A stretch of DNA of 64,000 bases, from the NCBI RefSeq assembly GCF_000471905.2, contig NW_006494916.1:3689862-3753861 (forward strand), read 5' to 3'. Made by a program: the position numbers and the translations under genes. Within the stretch, counting starts at the first letter, position 1, and each line of letters opens with the position of its first letter. The notes beneath the pieces were generated by a model. It made no database searches. It had not been told where the DNA came from and worked only from the letters and a program-made list of their open reading frames with translations. Origin of the DNA: Amborella trichopoda. Its lineage: Eukaryota > Streptophyta > Magnoliopsida > Amborellales > Amborellaceae. Below are positions 46,901 to 60,945 of the stretch, one piece after another.

Positions 46901-49900
46901 ATGTTGCTGATGTTGTGAGCTATGCATGATGAGAAGATCAGGCACCCTTGATGTCCCATCAGTTTTTAGCAATGTGCCCATATCGTCCACAAAATTGGCA
47001 AGTAACACGAGGTTGTGTACCCACTCTTGGTTGTTGGAGTCTGTGATAAGTTGGATTGGTTCCAAGAATAACTTGTTGATTTTGGTTACGACCGTTACCT
47101 CCATAACGTCCATGCCCTCGACTATAGCAACCTCTTTGCCATGATGGTGTACTAACAAGCGCTTCAGGGCTACTCTCAACAATTGATGAAGACTCAAAAC
47201 GAGCTTCATATGTGAGAACAAAAGATTGAAGCTCAGAAAATGAAGGAAGGGAGGTTTGGTTAATAAGGATGTCTCAAAAGACTTAAACTCTGGACCAAGG
47301 CTTTTGAGTGTATAAAAAACCATCTCTTGATCACTTACTGGACTACCAATTGATTCAAGATTGTCACATGTAATCTTGAACTTGTTCAAATATTCGGTTA
47401 CGGAATGTGAGCCTCTTTGTAAGTTGATCAGTTCAGTCTTGAGTTGGAGGACATTGGCAAATGTTTTCCTTTGGTATGTATTATAAAGGATCTCCCACAC
47501 TTCTTGAGATGTCTTCAGGTGCATCACTTCAATGAGCAAGTCATCAGAAAGAGTAGAAAGTAACCTACTCAACAAAATTTTATCTTTCATTCGCCATTAT
47601 AGGTACTTAGGATCAATTTCTTTCTTAAGGGTTGTGACGGGGCCAAATTGGTGCCTTGATCTTCTTTTGATTCCTTAGAGACATATTCATTCAGTGGTCA
47701 ACTAGACCAATCAAGGTGACCTTCAAGATTCAGGTCTTCAATGCAATTTAGGACTTGAGCCTCCATTTTAAATAATTGTCTCTACAAAGATTGATAGAGA
47801 TGAAAGGACGGAAAATTCAGCGATGCCATGACAGAAACTATTTACGGAAAAGAGATGATTATGACAACTAACAGGTGTCACTTCGGTACGAAGATTGTCG
47901 AAGTTTCAACAACAACAACCCAGATAAGTTCGGTACTTAGTGTGCCGATGGTCATTGAGTTAAAACAGACACTACTTCGGTGTAGGAGTAGCTGAAGTTT
48001 CAGAAGTGAGTTCGGTACCTATTGTACCAATGATAAATTGACCTTCACTATTTTTGTAAGGCAAATGAACCACAATTACTTGTTTGCAAGATTGTAAGGA
48101 GAATATTTTATGGAAGACACTTCATGAAGAAACGACATGAGAACACTTTGTGGTAAAGGACAAGAAAGGTTTGTATACAGAGGTGCCTTTGGAGAAGATT
48201 TGCTTTTAGAGAAAAACACATGGATTCGAGTTTAAAGATAACAAATTTAGAGAGAGAAATGGTGACTTGCAAAGAGGAGTTGGAAGTCGGAAGAATGACT
48301 TGCAGGGAGATGGGGTTGGAAGAGTGGATTACCAGAAAAACAGAGAGGAAGAGATGCAACGTAATATTTAGCGAGAGAAAGAGGCAGTGCACTTATAGAT
48401 TGTGCTTGAGTAGAGAGAGGCGGGCAGATTCCACTGGCTCGTGCTTGAGTAGAGAGAGACGAGTAGATTCCACTGGCTCTGATACCATGTTAGGAATTGC
48501 AAATCTTGGATTGAGGACTTTGAGAGGGAGAGAGAAGACAACCCACTTCACGTGAATAGCTCACATACCATTTACATTGAAAAGAATGCAAATATATGTT
48601 ACAAAAGAATAAATGACTATGTTACCCTTGGGTGAATAACCCAGACACTTATAGAAAGGACATGACACTACTATCTCTCTCTTAACACTTCCAACTTTAT
48701 ATGCTATGATTTAGTTCTAAAGCTTCAACTTTCTCTTGCAAACCTGCTTCGAGCATTAGTGCTCATTTGCTTATTTGTAAGAGATAGGAATGGGGGCAAT
48801 GTGGTCAGAATGCTATATACGAACAATATGAGGGCATGATGTGATATGGAGATTGTGAAATATGATATTGACAGCGTACAATTATATTGGAAGATGTTTT
48901 TGAAGTGGATACTTTGGGAGGATGTGACACTAGTGAAGGGCTAGACGGTGCCACAAAGTGGGACAGCTCTTTCCATTCTGGAATAGGTGTGGGCTATGGT
49001 TAGTATCAAGGATGGAGACAAAGAATCAGAAAGACAAAATTGGAGCACTATCTTATGAAGGAGAAATGTGTGCAGACTGGAAATTATGCATGTGTTCAAT
49101 AAAAATAACGCCGCGAGATTTCCACTTTATTTATTACTTCTACCCTTTTTGTACATCACATTATCCCAAAAATTCACATTTGACAGACTTTGGTCGCGGC
49201 TTATCATGTCTTTATTAGGGAGAGGAGTATAGCAGACACAAACAAATAATCTCAAGTTAATTATATGTAGGCTTCTGGTTAAACAAGCGCTCGGTTGGGC
49301 TCATGCCATCTAAATTTTTTACTAGGCATTCTATTAATCAAATGAATGTTTGTATGACATGTTTCAGCTAAATATACCTTAGGGATTTGAGAGTGATGTA
49401 TTAGCGCTCTACAGGTCTCCTTGATGTGACACTTCTTTCAATTTGCAAGACTATTATGTTCTAGGGTAAGAGTCAAACCTCTAATGTATGATTCCAGGAT
49501 CCAATGAGAACTCTTGAAACTCCTGTGACCAGTATTTTCCTTCTATATCTGATCTTGTTATCTTGATGTGCTTATGAGAAAAACCCCAAGAGGTGTGTGG
49601 TGGTGGGGGGGGGGGGGGAGGTGGGTGCGGGGGGAGGTTGGTTGGGCCCTCCGGTTCTTGGGGACTCACCCGATTCACTGTAGGGAACCGGGTGAGTTTT
49701 GCTAGACTCTCACAAATTGCCCTAGTAATTGGGACTTCTCACATGTTCAACAATTGAACATGCTTTTTCCCTTTTTTGTTGTGATCTATTTTTTTCTTCC
49801 CCATTCTCTCTCATTTTCATCAATTTTCTGTGAAATTTGAATTATTTTGTTCATGTGTCATTGCTTACTAGGTCAATAGGAAAGATTATTGGATATAAAG

Positions 49901-52900
49901 CTGAAATCAAAGAAATTAGAGTACCAAATTTGGAGCCTTTTTCCCCTTTATTGAGCTCCAATACTCCATTTTGCCCCATTCTCACTCGATTTGAATCTAG
50001 TGTGTGAAAAGCATTGGTTTATTTTCATACTTCCTCATTGCTATAGCAGATCTATGTGAAAATGTTTCAGATCGAAACCCTAAATCAAAGAAATCAGATG
50101 ATCAAATTTCGGCCTTTTGTCCCCTTTTCCATTTTGAGCTCGATATTTTAATCTGGTTTAAATTTGTGTTTGTTTTATTTAAATGGTTTTTTTGAAACGA
50201 TTGATGTGACTTGAGTTATTAAAAGAAAAACGATTGATGCAACTTGATTTACTTGATTCTCTAATTCCAAACGATTGTTTTTTGTTTTAGTAAAAATGAT
50301 TAATCAAATTTTAAATCTCTTTTATTCAGTTTTAAATTACAAATTTTGTGTACAAAGCGATTGGTTAGGGAATTATTTCCACAAATCCAGTTATACTCAC
50401 TTGAGGTATAGTCAGTTGAGATTCATGCTTGAGATGGAGTCATAGTAGTACGCCATATCAGTTATACCCAGCACTTGGTAGAATATTGAGAAAAACCTTG
50501 CAAGGCACCAAGTCTGGAAGAATTCTAGAGGGATGGGATTGAGTCCAAATGTATTATTGCCACAGGGCGATGGGAGCACTACGTAGGGTAAGGAGATCCC
50601 AAGTCCAAGGTTCAAGGGGAAAACAAGTCGCTCGTGTGATGTATGAAGGATGTGGTTTCCACAAAATTTATATTATAGAAATCTATAAAATTTCTGCCCC
50701 ATCCCTAGCTGTGTGGTACAATTTACTACAATGAATCGAGACGTTGAACTTCGCTCTCAATGATTCCATTTTCCAAGATAATGTAAGGCTTAAGCTAGGG
50801 TGTTGTACTGTCGGACATTTTCCATAGATTCACCTATATGAGTGTGGAAGTAAAGGCCGCTTCCTATGGCAATTGGGCATTCCCTAGAGCACTCATGAAA
50901 ACAAGATCGGCGTAGAGCCTGGAAAAGTGCAAGCTTTTTAGAAAATCACAGTTTTTGAAAGAGAATGTGCGGTATGTGGGAGGCTTATCAATAAAGGACA
51001 TAGTTCAAGGTGAGTCCACTCACTAGTCGTGGTGAGCGTTCCACATAACACTATGTGAAGGTTCAAGTCCAAAAGACACCTTCACTTGTGCATTCGTCTT
51101 TCCTGATATGTTCAGAGAGAGATATGTTGTTTTGAAACAGGTATGAGATTGATTGTGAGCTTTTTGGTAAAAATGTGTTTCAAAACAATATTATTTGGTT
51201 GCTATTTTATTTGGCTTTTTGTGGTCTTGTAGGACTACTACCCACTTATCACCTGTCTTTTTCATTTCTCTCTTGCATTTAATGCTTTTAATGCTCCTTA
51301 CCTGATGTTGACCCAGTGTTCGCAAAATCGAACCGGAGCGGTTAAGCAGACATGGGCCCGTAAGTGGTTTAATCAGCCCTAATCGGTAAACTGACCTATT
51401 AAACTGTTCTAACTTGGCAAGTCCCGAGCGGTCAAAAACATGTTGAAAAAATAAAAAAGATACAAAAAAAAATACTCTACGAAAATATGAAAAGCATATA
51501 AAGAATGATTAAAACAAAACACATTCAAATGAAGTTGAAAATTAATGAAAAAAATAGATTTTAACAAATCGATATTTTAATTAATGTGACAATGACAAAA
51601 ACAACTTTTAATCTTTACCATAATGTAAAAAATATTAAAAAATTCATTACAAACCAAGTTCCTTATTTTTGGGAATTTATATGCATTGTTTTGATTTTTT
51701 TTTTAAAATACCGGTCGATCACCAAAACCACCCAAAACCGGGACTGGCCACTGGCCGGTTCTGATCTAACTGGGTGGTTAGTGGTTAGATCACCCGGTTT
51801 TTCTAACAATGTGCTGACCTCACCCCTCTCTTCCCCCTTGTGGAGCCACGTGCTTTGATACAAGGCACTTCTCTGTCTCTATGTGACACTCTTACACTCT
51901 TTTCTCTCGCCACCTATCTTGTACACTATTATAATATTGTTTCACCCATATAAAAAGGTTTTGGAGGATAGATAGTGAGAAAGAGTGGTACGAGTTAAGT
52001 TGAGGCCTTAAGCTTGAAGAGGAAAGAGTGAGGTAAGAGGAAGAACTAGAGAGAGAAAGGGCAACCACATGGGTGACGTACAATACGCTTTTGGATGTAC
52101 TCTGTCTAGTGAGAGAATGATTTGTTTTTAAAGCTTTGTTCTCTCATTTTCAGGTAGCATTTATTGTTATAAGATCTTTTATTTTTTTCCCAATCAATGT
52201 TTGTATTATACCGATTGGATGATGTTTATGTTGTGAGAGAAGTCTTGTTCCAATTGATGTTTGTAGCGTGGCTACCCTATCTCTGCTAAGGTTTTTGGCA
52301 AAGGTACATTTGAGTTACAAGTCCCATCTGGTGAGGTCCTTATTCCCTTGAAATCCGAAAATATTTCGTTAAGTCTTGGATTTATACCTCTGTTGTGGAT
52401 AGAAATACCAGTACCCAAGTTAAGAGCATTGGATGCGGCTTGTAGGGTCAATTTGAAAGGAACTATAGATCATGACCTACTTAATGTGGGTGATCCATTG
52501 TATTAAAAGGTACAGTGATGTTTTCAAGATTCTTATGAATCTATGACTTTCAGATGTATCTCCACTGGTGGTGGGGGTGTATTTTTGGGATTCCAAGAGG
52601 TAGATTTGTATCTCCAAATGATTGGAGAAAATTGCCTTGAAACCCATTGTGAGGAGGCATTGGCTAAGGACTTGATGGTAGACGTACCACATGTTCAAGA
52701 CCCTTGCTTGCAATCTCATACAGTATGAATGTGAAGCTTTTGTATACCAAGCGAATGGTTAGGGATTTATTTCAACAAATCCAGTTATACATGCTTGAGG
52801 CATAATCAGTTGAGACTCATGCATGAGATGGAGTCATATTAGTACTCCATATCAGTTATACCAGCACTTGGTAGAATATTAAGAAAACCTTGCGAGGCAC

Positions 52901-55900
52901 CAAGTCTGGAAGAAAGCTAGAGGGATGAGATTGAGCTCAAATGTATTATTGCCACATGGCGATGGGAAACCTACCTAGGATAAGGAGATCCCAAGTCCAA
53001 GGTTCAAGGGGAAAACAAGTCGCTCGTGTGATGTATGAAGGATGTGGGTACCACAAAATTTATATTATAAAAATCTATAAAAATTTTGCCCCATACTTGG
53101 CTGTGTGGTACAATTTACTTCAATGAATCGAGAGGTTGAGCTTTGCTCTTAATGATTCCATTTTCCAAGATGATGTAAGGCTTAGGCTAGTGTATCGTAC
53201 TGTAGGACATCTTCCATAGATTCACCTATATGAGTGTGGAAGTAAAGGTTGCTTCCTATGGGAATTGGGCATTCCCTAGAGTGCTCATGAAAACAAGATC
53301 GCCACAGGGCTTTTAAAAGCGCCAGCTTTTTAGAAAATGTTAGTTTTTGAAAGAGAATTTGTGGCATATGGGAGGCTTATCAATAAAGGACATAGTTCAA
53401 GGTGTGTCCACTCACTGTCGTGGTAAGAGTTCCGCATAACACTACATGAAGATTCAAGTCCAAAAGACACCTTCACTTGTGCATTCTTCTTTCCTAATAT
53501 GTTCAGAGAGAGACCTGTTGTTTTGAAACAGGTGGGGAATTGTTAGCTTTTTGCGAAAAATGTGTTTCAAAACAACATTATTTGGCTGCTATTTTATTTG
53601 GCTCTTTGTTGCCTTGTAGGACCACTACCCACTTATCATCTCTCTTTTTCACTTCTCTCTTGCATTTAATGCGTTTAATGCACCTTACCTCATGCTGACC
53701 GCACCCATCTCTTCCCCCTTATGGAGCCATGTGCTTTGATACATGGCACTTCTCTCTCTCCACGTGACACTCTTACATTCTTTTCTCTTGCCACCTATCT
53801 TGTATTTTATTATAATATTGTTTCACTCATATAAAAGGGTTTTGGAGGAGAGAGAGTGGTACGAGTTAAGGTGAGGCCTTAAGTTTCAAGAGGAAATAAT
53901 GAGGTAAGAGGAAGAACTAGAGAGAGAAAGGGCCACCACATGGGTGAGGTACCATACTCTTTTGGGTGTACTCTCTCTAGTGAGAGAAAGGATTGTTTTT
54001 TAATCTTTGTTCTCTCATTTTCAGGTAACATTTATTGTTATTAGCTTTTTTATGTTTCCCAATCAATGTTTGTATTATACTGATTGGATGATGTTTATGT
54101 TGTGAGAGAAGTCTTGTTCCACTTGATGTTTGTAGCATTATACCAATTGGAAAAACATGTGAGATTTATAGACTGTAGTTTTGTACGGGTCTTCTGAACG
54201 TGTAACTTAGGGACTCAGGAATTTGTTTTTGATCTGGCTGTATCTTAGGAGTGTACTCGCTGGGATCCATTAGCACCTCAGATTTTTACTTAGATGGGGG
54301 CGTTTAATACTTCGAAGACAGTGAGAGCATCTTGTGCCTCCAGATCTCTTAAAACTTGGTCCCGGTTATTTGGTCATTCATGTCCATTGTGATGTCTTGT
54401 AAACCGCGGTGAAACACCCAAAACCCAAAAATTTGCATGGGGTTTAGGAACATGGATAGCCATTCTATGAGAGAGGAGAGGAGTTGAAAGGAAAAATAGG
54501 TAACCAACAACTCATATTGGAAGAAACTTTCCATCAGCGTTAGACACTCCTTTTGTCCATTATAATGAGTGATGTGCCAAATATTCGGCATATCATCTGT
54601 CATATGTGTGGTAGCACTAGAATCAATGACCTAAAGAATAGATGAAAACACACCTGACAAGGCTCCCTTGGCCTCAATTGCCTTGAGGACTTGTTCTATC
54701 ATTTAGAGAGAAAGCAATTGAGGAGTACTTGATGTTGGAGTCAATGCACATGGATTCGTACTCCAGTTATACGATCTATTAGCAATATGATAATTTGTAT
54801 TTGTTTTGTACATGGGGTTGGTTGTAATCAAGGTTTTAAAAAGCTTCATTCTGGATCGGATTTGGTGAGGGACCGCTTTTGTTTTTTGTTTTTTTTGCAA
54901 TGTTGACCGCCCTTGTTCCTTTACTTAACTGGGACTTGGTCTAATTTATATAGAGCTCTGTTTTATCAGAAAACCTGTCAATTTTGTTAGAAGTCACCCG
55001 ATTAAGTGAAAAGTCGGGCAAATCCCTTAAATGTACCCTTGAAAATCCCTTTTTTTCCCCTAGTCTGCCATTCTTTTGATTTCTCTCTCATTTTATCTCT
55101 ATTTTTTCTTAGGAACTATCCATTTTGTTTCTATTTTGAATGCTCTACAAGATCCATAACAATAAATTTGGGATTTAAACTGCTATAGATGAAATAAAGA
55201 GGTGATTTTTGTTTTTTATTTTTTTTATGTTTTTTTTTTAATGCTTTACTAGATCCATAACAATAATTTTATTTTAAACCACTATAGATGAAATCAAGAG
55301 TTGATTTTTATTTTTATGTTTTTTTGAGATTTGAAAACATTAATAAAAATGATGGACTTTGGAACCATGGTTATTACCATTTCATGGATTTTAAGGGGGC
55401 TTGAAGGGGAGAGAGAGAGATAGATTGGGTGGTTTTGGGATTCAATTGGTGGTTTTGAGTTAAAAAGAAGATTGATAGAGTGGTTTTGAGATTGAATTGG
55501 TGGTTTTGAGTTGCTAAGAAGAAGATTGGTTGAGTGGTTTTAGGACTGAAATGGTGATTTTGAGAAAATTGGTTGAGTTGTTTCCGGATTGAATCGTCGG
55601 TAATTTTCAGTCACAAATAAGAAGATGGCTTGGGTGGATTTGGGTTGGTTGGTATGATGTTGCAGAGAAGGGGATGAATGAGGTGGTTTTGAGTTGGAAA
55701 GATGAAGATGGGTCAAGTGATGGTTTTTAGACTTTGGGTTGGGGCCCCCCCTTTTTTTTTGGGCTGTGGGGAGGGGGGGGCAAGGGAAGAGATGTGGGGT
55801 GAAAGGGGAAAAGGGAAAAGGGGGTTCTATTGGAGAGTTTTCATGGTTTTATAGTTTAAAATGCTTAAAACCATGAAGTGTCGTTTTTTTCTGTTTTCTC

Positions 55901-57219
55901 TTGATCGAACTGGTCCGGTTGGGTCTGGATTACCTATCTGGACTGGTCTAGTTGTTGACTGGTTCAATAATCAGTTTTGGGTTTTCAAACAATGACTCCA
56001 ATATTTGTTGTTCTTGTGCCACTTATCCATGTAATGTATATATAGATCATCTCAGTGTTGCACACCTACGGGCGGATGGAATCTGTATAGGTCATGTCCT
56101 GTTGTGGTAGGTCCATTCTTTCACTCCATCATTATCCATGTTATTGGGACGTAGATGACCGTTAGGAACTGTGATATTTTGTAGCCCAATCATAGTATGC
56201 TTTCCCAGCTTATTATGTACCTGCTGTCAATATTTGGAATCATGGTCAGTTGGAATGATTTCCACTGAACTTCTATTTGTTAAAGAATGTGTTAAAATTA
56301 GTGGAGCCATGGGCATATGCTCTGTAACATGTAGTGATGTTACCTGTTGTGCATAGGTCTCATGTTGCTTTCATTCTTTCCCCTTTGATTATGTTCCTTC
56401 GGAATGGTTTGGATAAATGTTGTGAAACTAGGGTGCCAGACTAGCCATAGCACTCTTACTGAATTTTGTCTCCTACAGCATCAAACCTGGCATTCTGCTA
56501 CACAAACATATTTCTTTGGATTATTTCTTTTGTGGGAATCTCTCTTTTTTGCCTCAAAAATTCAATTGATGTGGTAAGTTATTAGGTATTTTGTTTGAGC
56601 TACTATGATTTTCGGTGTTTTTTCATTGATGTTGTTCAAAATAATATGGCATACCCTTCTATACCTCGTAAGGTTTTGCTGTTGTTATCAAGCTTGTGTT
56701 TGTTAAATGAAACATTTGTTTAATGTTAGCTTGGTATATGAGCTTTTTGGATTCGTTTGCTCAGGCTTTTGCTGAATGGGTACTCTTCACTTCAAGTGGA
56801 CTATCAAGTGGGCTGTATCATGCATGTGATGTTGGTAGTTGGTGTGCTCTATCTTTCCATGTTTTACAGGTAAACCAAGGTTTCACTTAAATTTTGGTTT
56901 CATCTCAATGCTCAGAGATATTATAATTGAGAGGCCTACCTCATGCACGCTATACTTAATTGTTTCATCTGTTGAATTGTGGCATTTTTGTTGTTATAAC
57001 TCTGTTGTCCTTTGCGTTTGGGTCTTAAACAATCAAAAGAGAAGTTGGTCTTGCTAATGATCAGGGTTATCTTAGCTTAGAAACAAGTTATGAATGATAT
57101 TGCTAGTGTTCAAGGTGATCATTAAATGATCCAAGTGTGGACGAAGGATGCGTGTATGCTATAACCTACTTATGCTCCAACTGACAACATTGTTCTCATA
57201 AGAGCATGGCAATGGACAT

Positions 57220-57259
<40 letters not shown>

Positions 57260-60200
57260 CATCCTTTTTAATAATAAAAAAACATATAAAGTTTCTTCTT
57301 CAAATTTGTGTTTGTTTCAAGAATGGTCTGTAACTCTTGTCCTCAATTTGCCATGTAAGGCATTGGGAAGTTTTCAAGCCACTGTGTTTTTTTCTTCATT
57401 CACCATGTTATGTTATTTTTCTGCATTCAAAATCTGGTATGCTTATGTTTGTTCTGCTCCATCACTATGTTTGACTTAAAACCATTTATATGATGTATGT
57501 GAACCGAGGCTCGTCTGCGGTGCATTTAGGCCCCGTTTGGTTCCTTGGAAATGGGATTCCTAGGAAAATGTGTCTCTTGGAATTGGCATTTCCTAGAAGA
57601 GTGATTATGCTGTCTGGATAGCATTTGGCAGAGAACTGGAAGATGTATCTTTAGGAAATTCAAAAATTTTCATTGTATCATTATTTTTAGAATACCATTC
57701 TCAATGTTGTTCCTCGTTGGGCTAAAAAACTCACTTGATTGGATAATGGAATAGAGAGACAAGTGCCTTATTTATAAATGCCTAGGGGTGTATTTGGAAA
57801 GATTTGGAAAACCCTGAAAGAGGGAGTATGCTATGGGATAAAGAACCAATCTTTCCAAACCCTGAAAGAGTGAGTATGCTATGGGATAAAGTACCAACTA
57901 ATAACTAGGCACTTCACACTACCTAACCCAGTAATCACACTCCTCCACTCAAACAACCCAACAACCATGACCCATTTGTCCATTTGTAGGGATTCATGAT
58001 TGGCCTATCAAAGTTAGCTAAGATGAAGATGAACTACCGAGTTACCATGGATTTCTGGTGCTCCCCCAAGGACAAGTCACTAAGACTAACATTACGCAGG
58101 TGTAGGCATCCTCTCTAAGCACATGCATGTAGACCTCACTGGTCCTAACTAAAAAATACATGCTATCATGCATCCGTGTTGTAAGCTTGATGTGTCGCGG
58201 CTTTGGCCCTTGCCCTTAGTGGAGTCCAACCCTCATGCAGGCGGTAGGAGTATCCTTTCTCCCTAGCTACAAACCACTGAGCTCTCTGCCAATCTTGACG
58301 AGGGCTGACCTGTAAAGCCTAGCAGTTGGTGCCTTAGTCCTTGAGCCACCGTTGCACCCAGTGTCCGGTTTCGCTGACTCAATCAGCCAAGACTTAGTCC
58401 AAAAACCAATGCGAGATCCATTTCACTCATGCACACCACTTTTAAGGCCTTTTTCATTGCTAGAGCCCAGTGGTCCTGTATGGATAAATTCCAACACTCC
58501 CACTCAAACAAGAGTATCCTTTATTATTATAAATATCGTGAATGCACTGTACATGGGGTATTTAGAAGAGCTAAGATCTTCAGATGCCACATATCCAGAA
58601 ACTGCCTTTCCTTTTGACTTTGTTATGTGTGTGTGTATTAACCATATCAAAAGGTAATAATGTCATGTGGATCCATCATTCTTTCTTTTGTTTCTTGTAT
58701 TTTCCCTTGTTCATTCATATGAAATTATGTTTCCTTTCTCATGCTGGTTTCTATATGTTGCTCATATTTATCTAAGTATTTTCATTTATTAATCTGATTA
58801 TTAAGTTACCTGTTATGTTATATAACTATATTTGCTCTATAGGAATGATCACCTTCTAACTCTATTAAATGAATTGAATATCAGTTCATGGACTTTTGGC
58901 TTTCATTTGTGGCGGTTGTAAGCACTTTCATATACATGGCTAAAATAGAAGAAGTCTCTAAAAGAGCAATTCATACAAGTGTTGCTATTCTCACTGCTCT
59001 TATTGCTGCAGAAGGGCCCACCAGGTATAATACAATTTTTAGGGTGACAAACTTACTTATTTGGCACACATAGGAGATTCTGTATATATACTATGATCAA
59101 GCAGATTATGGAACACGATGGTCCATGGAGGTAATCACCGTTCAATGAAATGACTGATGGTGATGGAGAGTGGAGCTCACCATTGACGCCATGTCTTGTT
59201 CTGTTAGGAGCCTCTTTCTCCCAATCATTATCCATCATTTCACTTGATGGTAATGACCTCTGGGGACCATGGTTTTTCATACACCAGTAGATTATGGTTT
59301 ACTTTCCTTCTTTAGAAATCATTGGTTAACCCCCAGCTAATTATGCAGGTCAGAAAATATCATCATTGTTGTTTCTCTTGGCATCTTAGGGCTTGTTGTT
59401 GGATGGATGATAGAGCTTTACTCTTCACGAGCCCATACACTTAGTTGTCCCCAATTCAATCTAAATGTAATGGAAAGGTATGAAGGCCTTATCAGTCAAA
59501 TCTTGTTACTTCTAAGGAAGTAAGCTTCCGACATAGCTCATTCTTTCTTTCTTTCTTTTCAGTGGAATGAAATTATGAGTTCAAGTGTGTAAGCATTTGT
59601 ACATGAAGAAATATATACAAACCCTAGTGAATTCATGTCCTATTCAGAGAAAATTTATGTTACATGATGCTATAGTTCAAGAACACCTTTACTGCAGCCT
59701 ACATTTGTTTTGGAAATGCCAATATTGTATTGACCTAGCTGAAATTCAGTTTCCGATTCATCTCAAAAGTATCGATTGTTTGTACAATTGGGATTTACAT
59801 GATAAAGATCAATCAAGTGAATACTTTTTGTTTTCTTCCTTTTGTCTTTTCCTTTTGGAGGGGTTGAGGGGAGGGGTGTATTTCTAAAAATGGAAAATAC
59901 TATACTAGGAAGGAACACGCAAATCCTTTCAGATGTTTTCACTTTTTAAAAAGGACAAAACGTTCCTTATCACAGGATGTTTTCCCACTGTAGAAGACTA
60001 TCGTAACCTCTGTCAAAATTATTTAATCATAATTAACTTATTTTTTAATGAATTATCCCCTTAAAAATTCACAGCCTTTTCTCATCCATCAGAAAATTAG
60101 AATAAGGATATGTTAATGTATTTTAGGTGCTTAAAAAGTAGGTTCAATGGGGAAAATGGACTAATCAGAAAATTCAAAGTCCAAATACAAATGTACAACT

Positions 60201-60914
60201 GAACAAAGAAACATTAATCAGCGATATCCATTTATTATTTACTGCAGATGGCAAGAACTAAAAACAGGAGTGGTTAAACTCATAGACTGGTTGAGGAAGA
60301 GATTCCAATGGCGTTTCATCTTCCTAGGGTTCATTGCATTACTTGCAGCTGGTACATGCTGGAATCTGGAATCTGTTGAAAGTTACTGGATTTGGCATAG
60401 GTACTCTCTCTCTCACTCTCTCGTGCTCACATCTCTCTCTCTCTCTCTCTCNNNNNNNNNNNNNNNNNNNNNNNNNNNNNNNNNNNNNNNNNNNNNNNNN
60501 NNNNNNNNNNNNNNNNNNNNNNNNNNNNNNNNNNNNNNNNNNNNNNNNNNNNNNNNNNNNNNNNNNNNNNNNNNNNNNNNNNNNNNNNNNNNNNNNNNNN
60601 NNNNNNNNNNNNNNNNNNNNNNNNNNNNNNNNNNNNNNNNNNNNNNNNNNNNNNNNNNNNNNNNNNNNNNNNNNNNNNNNNNNNNNNNNNNNNNNNNNNN
60701 NNNNNNNNNNNNNNNNNNNNNNNNNNNNNNNNNNNNNNNNNNNNNNNNNNNNNNNNNNNNNNNNNNNNNNNNNNNNNNNNNNNNNNNNNNNNNNNNNNNN
60801 NNNNNNNNNNNNNNNNNNNNNNNNNNNNNNNNNNNNNNNNNNNNNNNNNNNNNNNNNNNNNNNNNNNNNNNNNNNNNNNNNNNNNNNNNNNNNNNNNNNN
60901 NNNNNGTGCTCACA

Positions 60915-60945
<31 letters not shown>

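Larger units (their letters stand above)
43371..48687 (-). mobile_element. Nearly full-length Copia LTR retrotransposon (intron 9)
   Basis: 5,317 bp with two 200-bp LTRs (43371-43570 and 48488-48687; TGTTA...TAACA, about 19 differences by eye). The 5-bp target duplication cttcc is at 43366-43370 and 48688-48692. The primer site TGGTATCAGAGCC (tRNA-iMet) on the - strand abuts the right LTR at 48475-48487. The polypurine tract GAGGGGGGG abuts the left LTR (43571-43579). The order gag, protease, integrase, RT, RNase H identifies Ty1/Copia. Coding sequence is only lightly damaged: a frameshift in gag, a changed protease motif and two nonsense codons near the 3' end. It lies antisense to the host gene. 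Confidence 0.95.
50349..54137 (+). mobile_element. Non-autonomous LTR retrotransposon (LARD/TRIM-like) in intron 9
   Basis: Two long direct repeats (50349-52267 and 52741-54137) flank only about 470 bp of internal sequence, which has no gag-pol. Allowing for the 498-bp hAT insertion in the first repeat, each LTR is about 1.4 kb. Both start tgta, and their ends read tgtagcg / tgtagca. The internal segment begins tggctaccctatctctgc, which has the TGG start of a primer-binding site, but its tRNA is not identified. Orientation is inferred from this. The 5-bp target duplication is not clear. Confidence 0.75.

Noticed and set aside
50549-53126. Same 61-codon peptide predicted twice (50549 and 52941)
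   Set aside because: Both copies are in the two LTRs of one retroelement; the repetition is from the LTRs, not a gene family.
57527-57560. ttaggccccgtttggttcct as a PIF/Harbinger end
   Set aside because: The word fits, but no inverse partner was found downstream, so no element is called.
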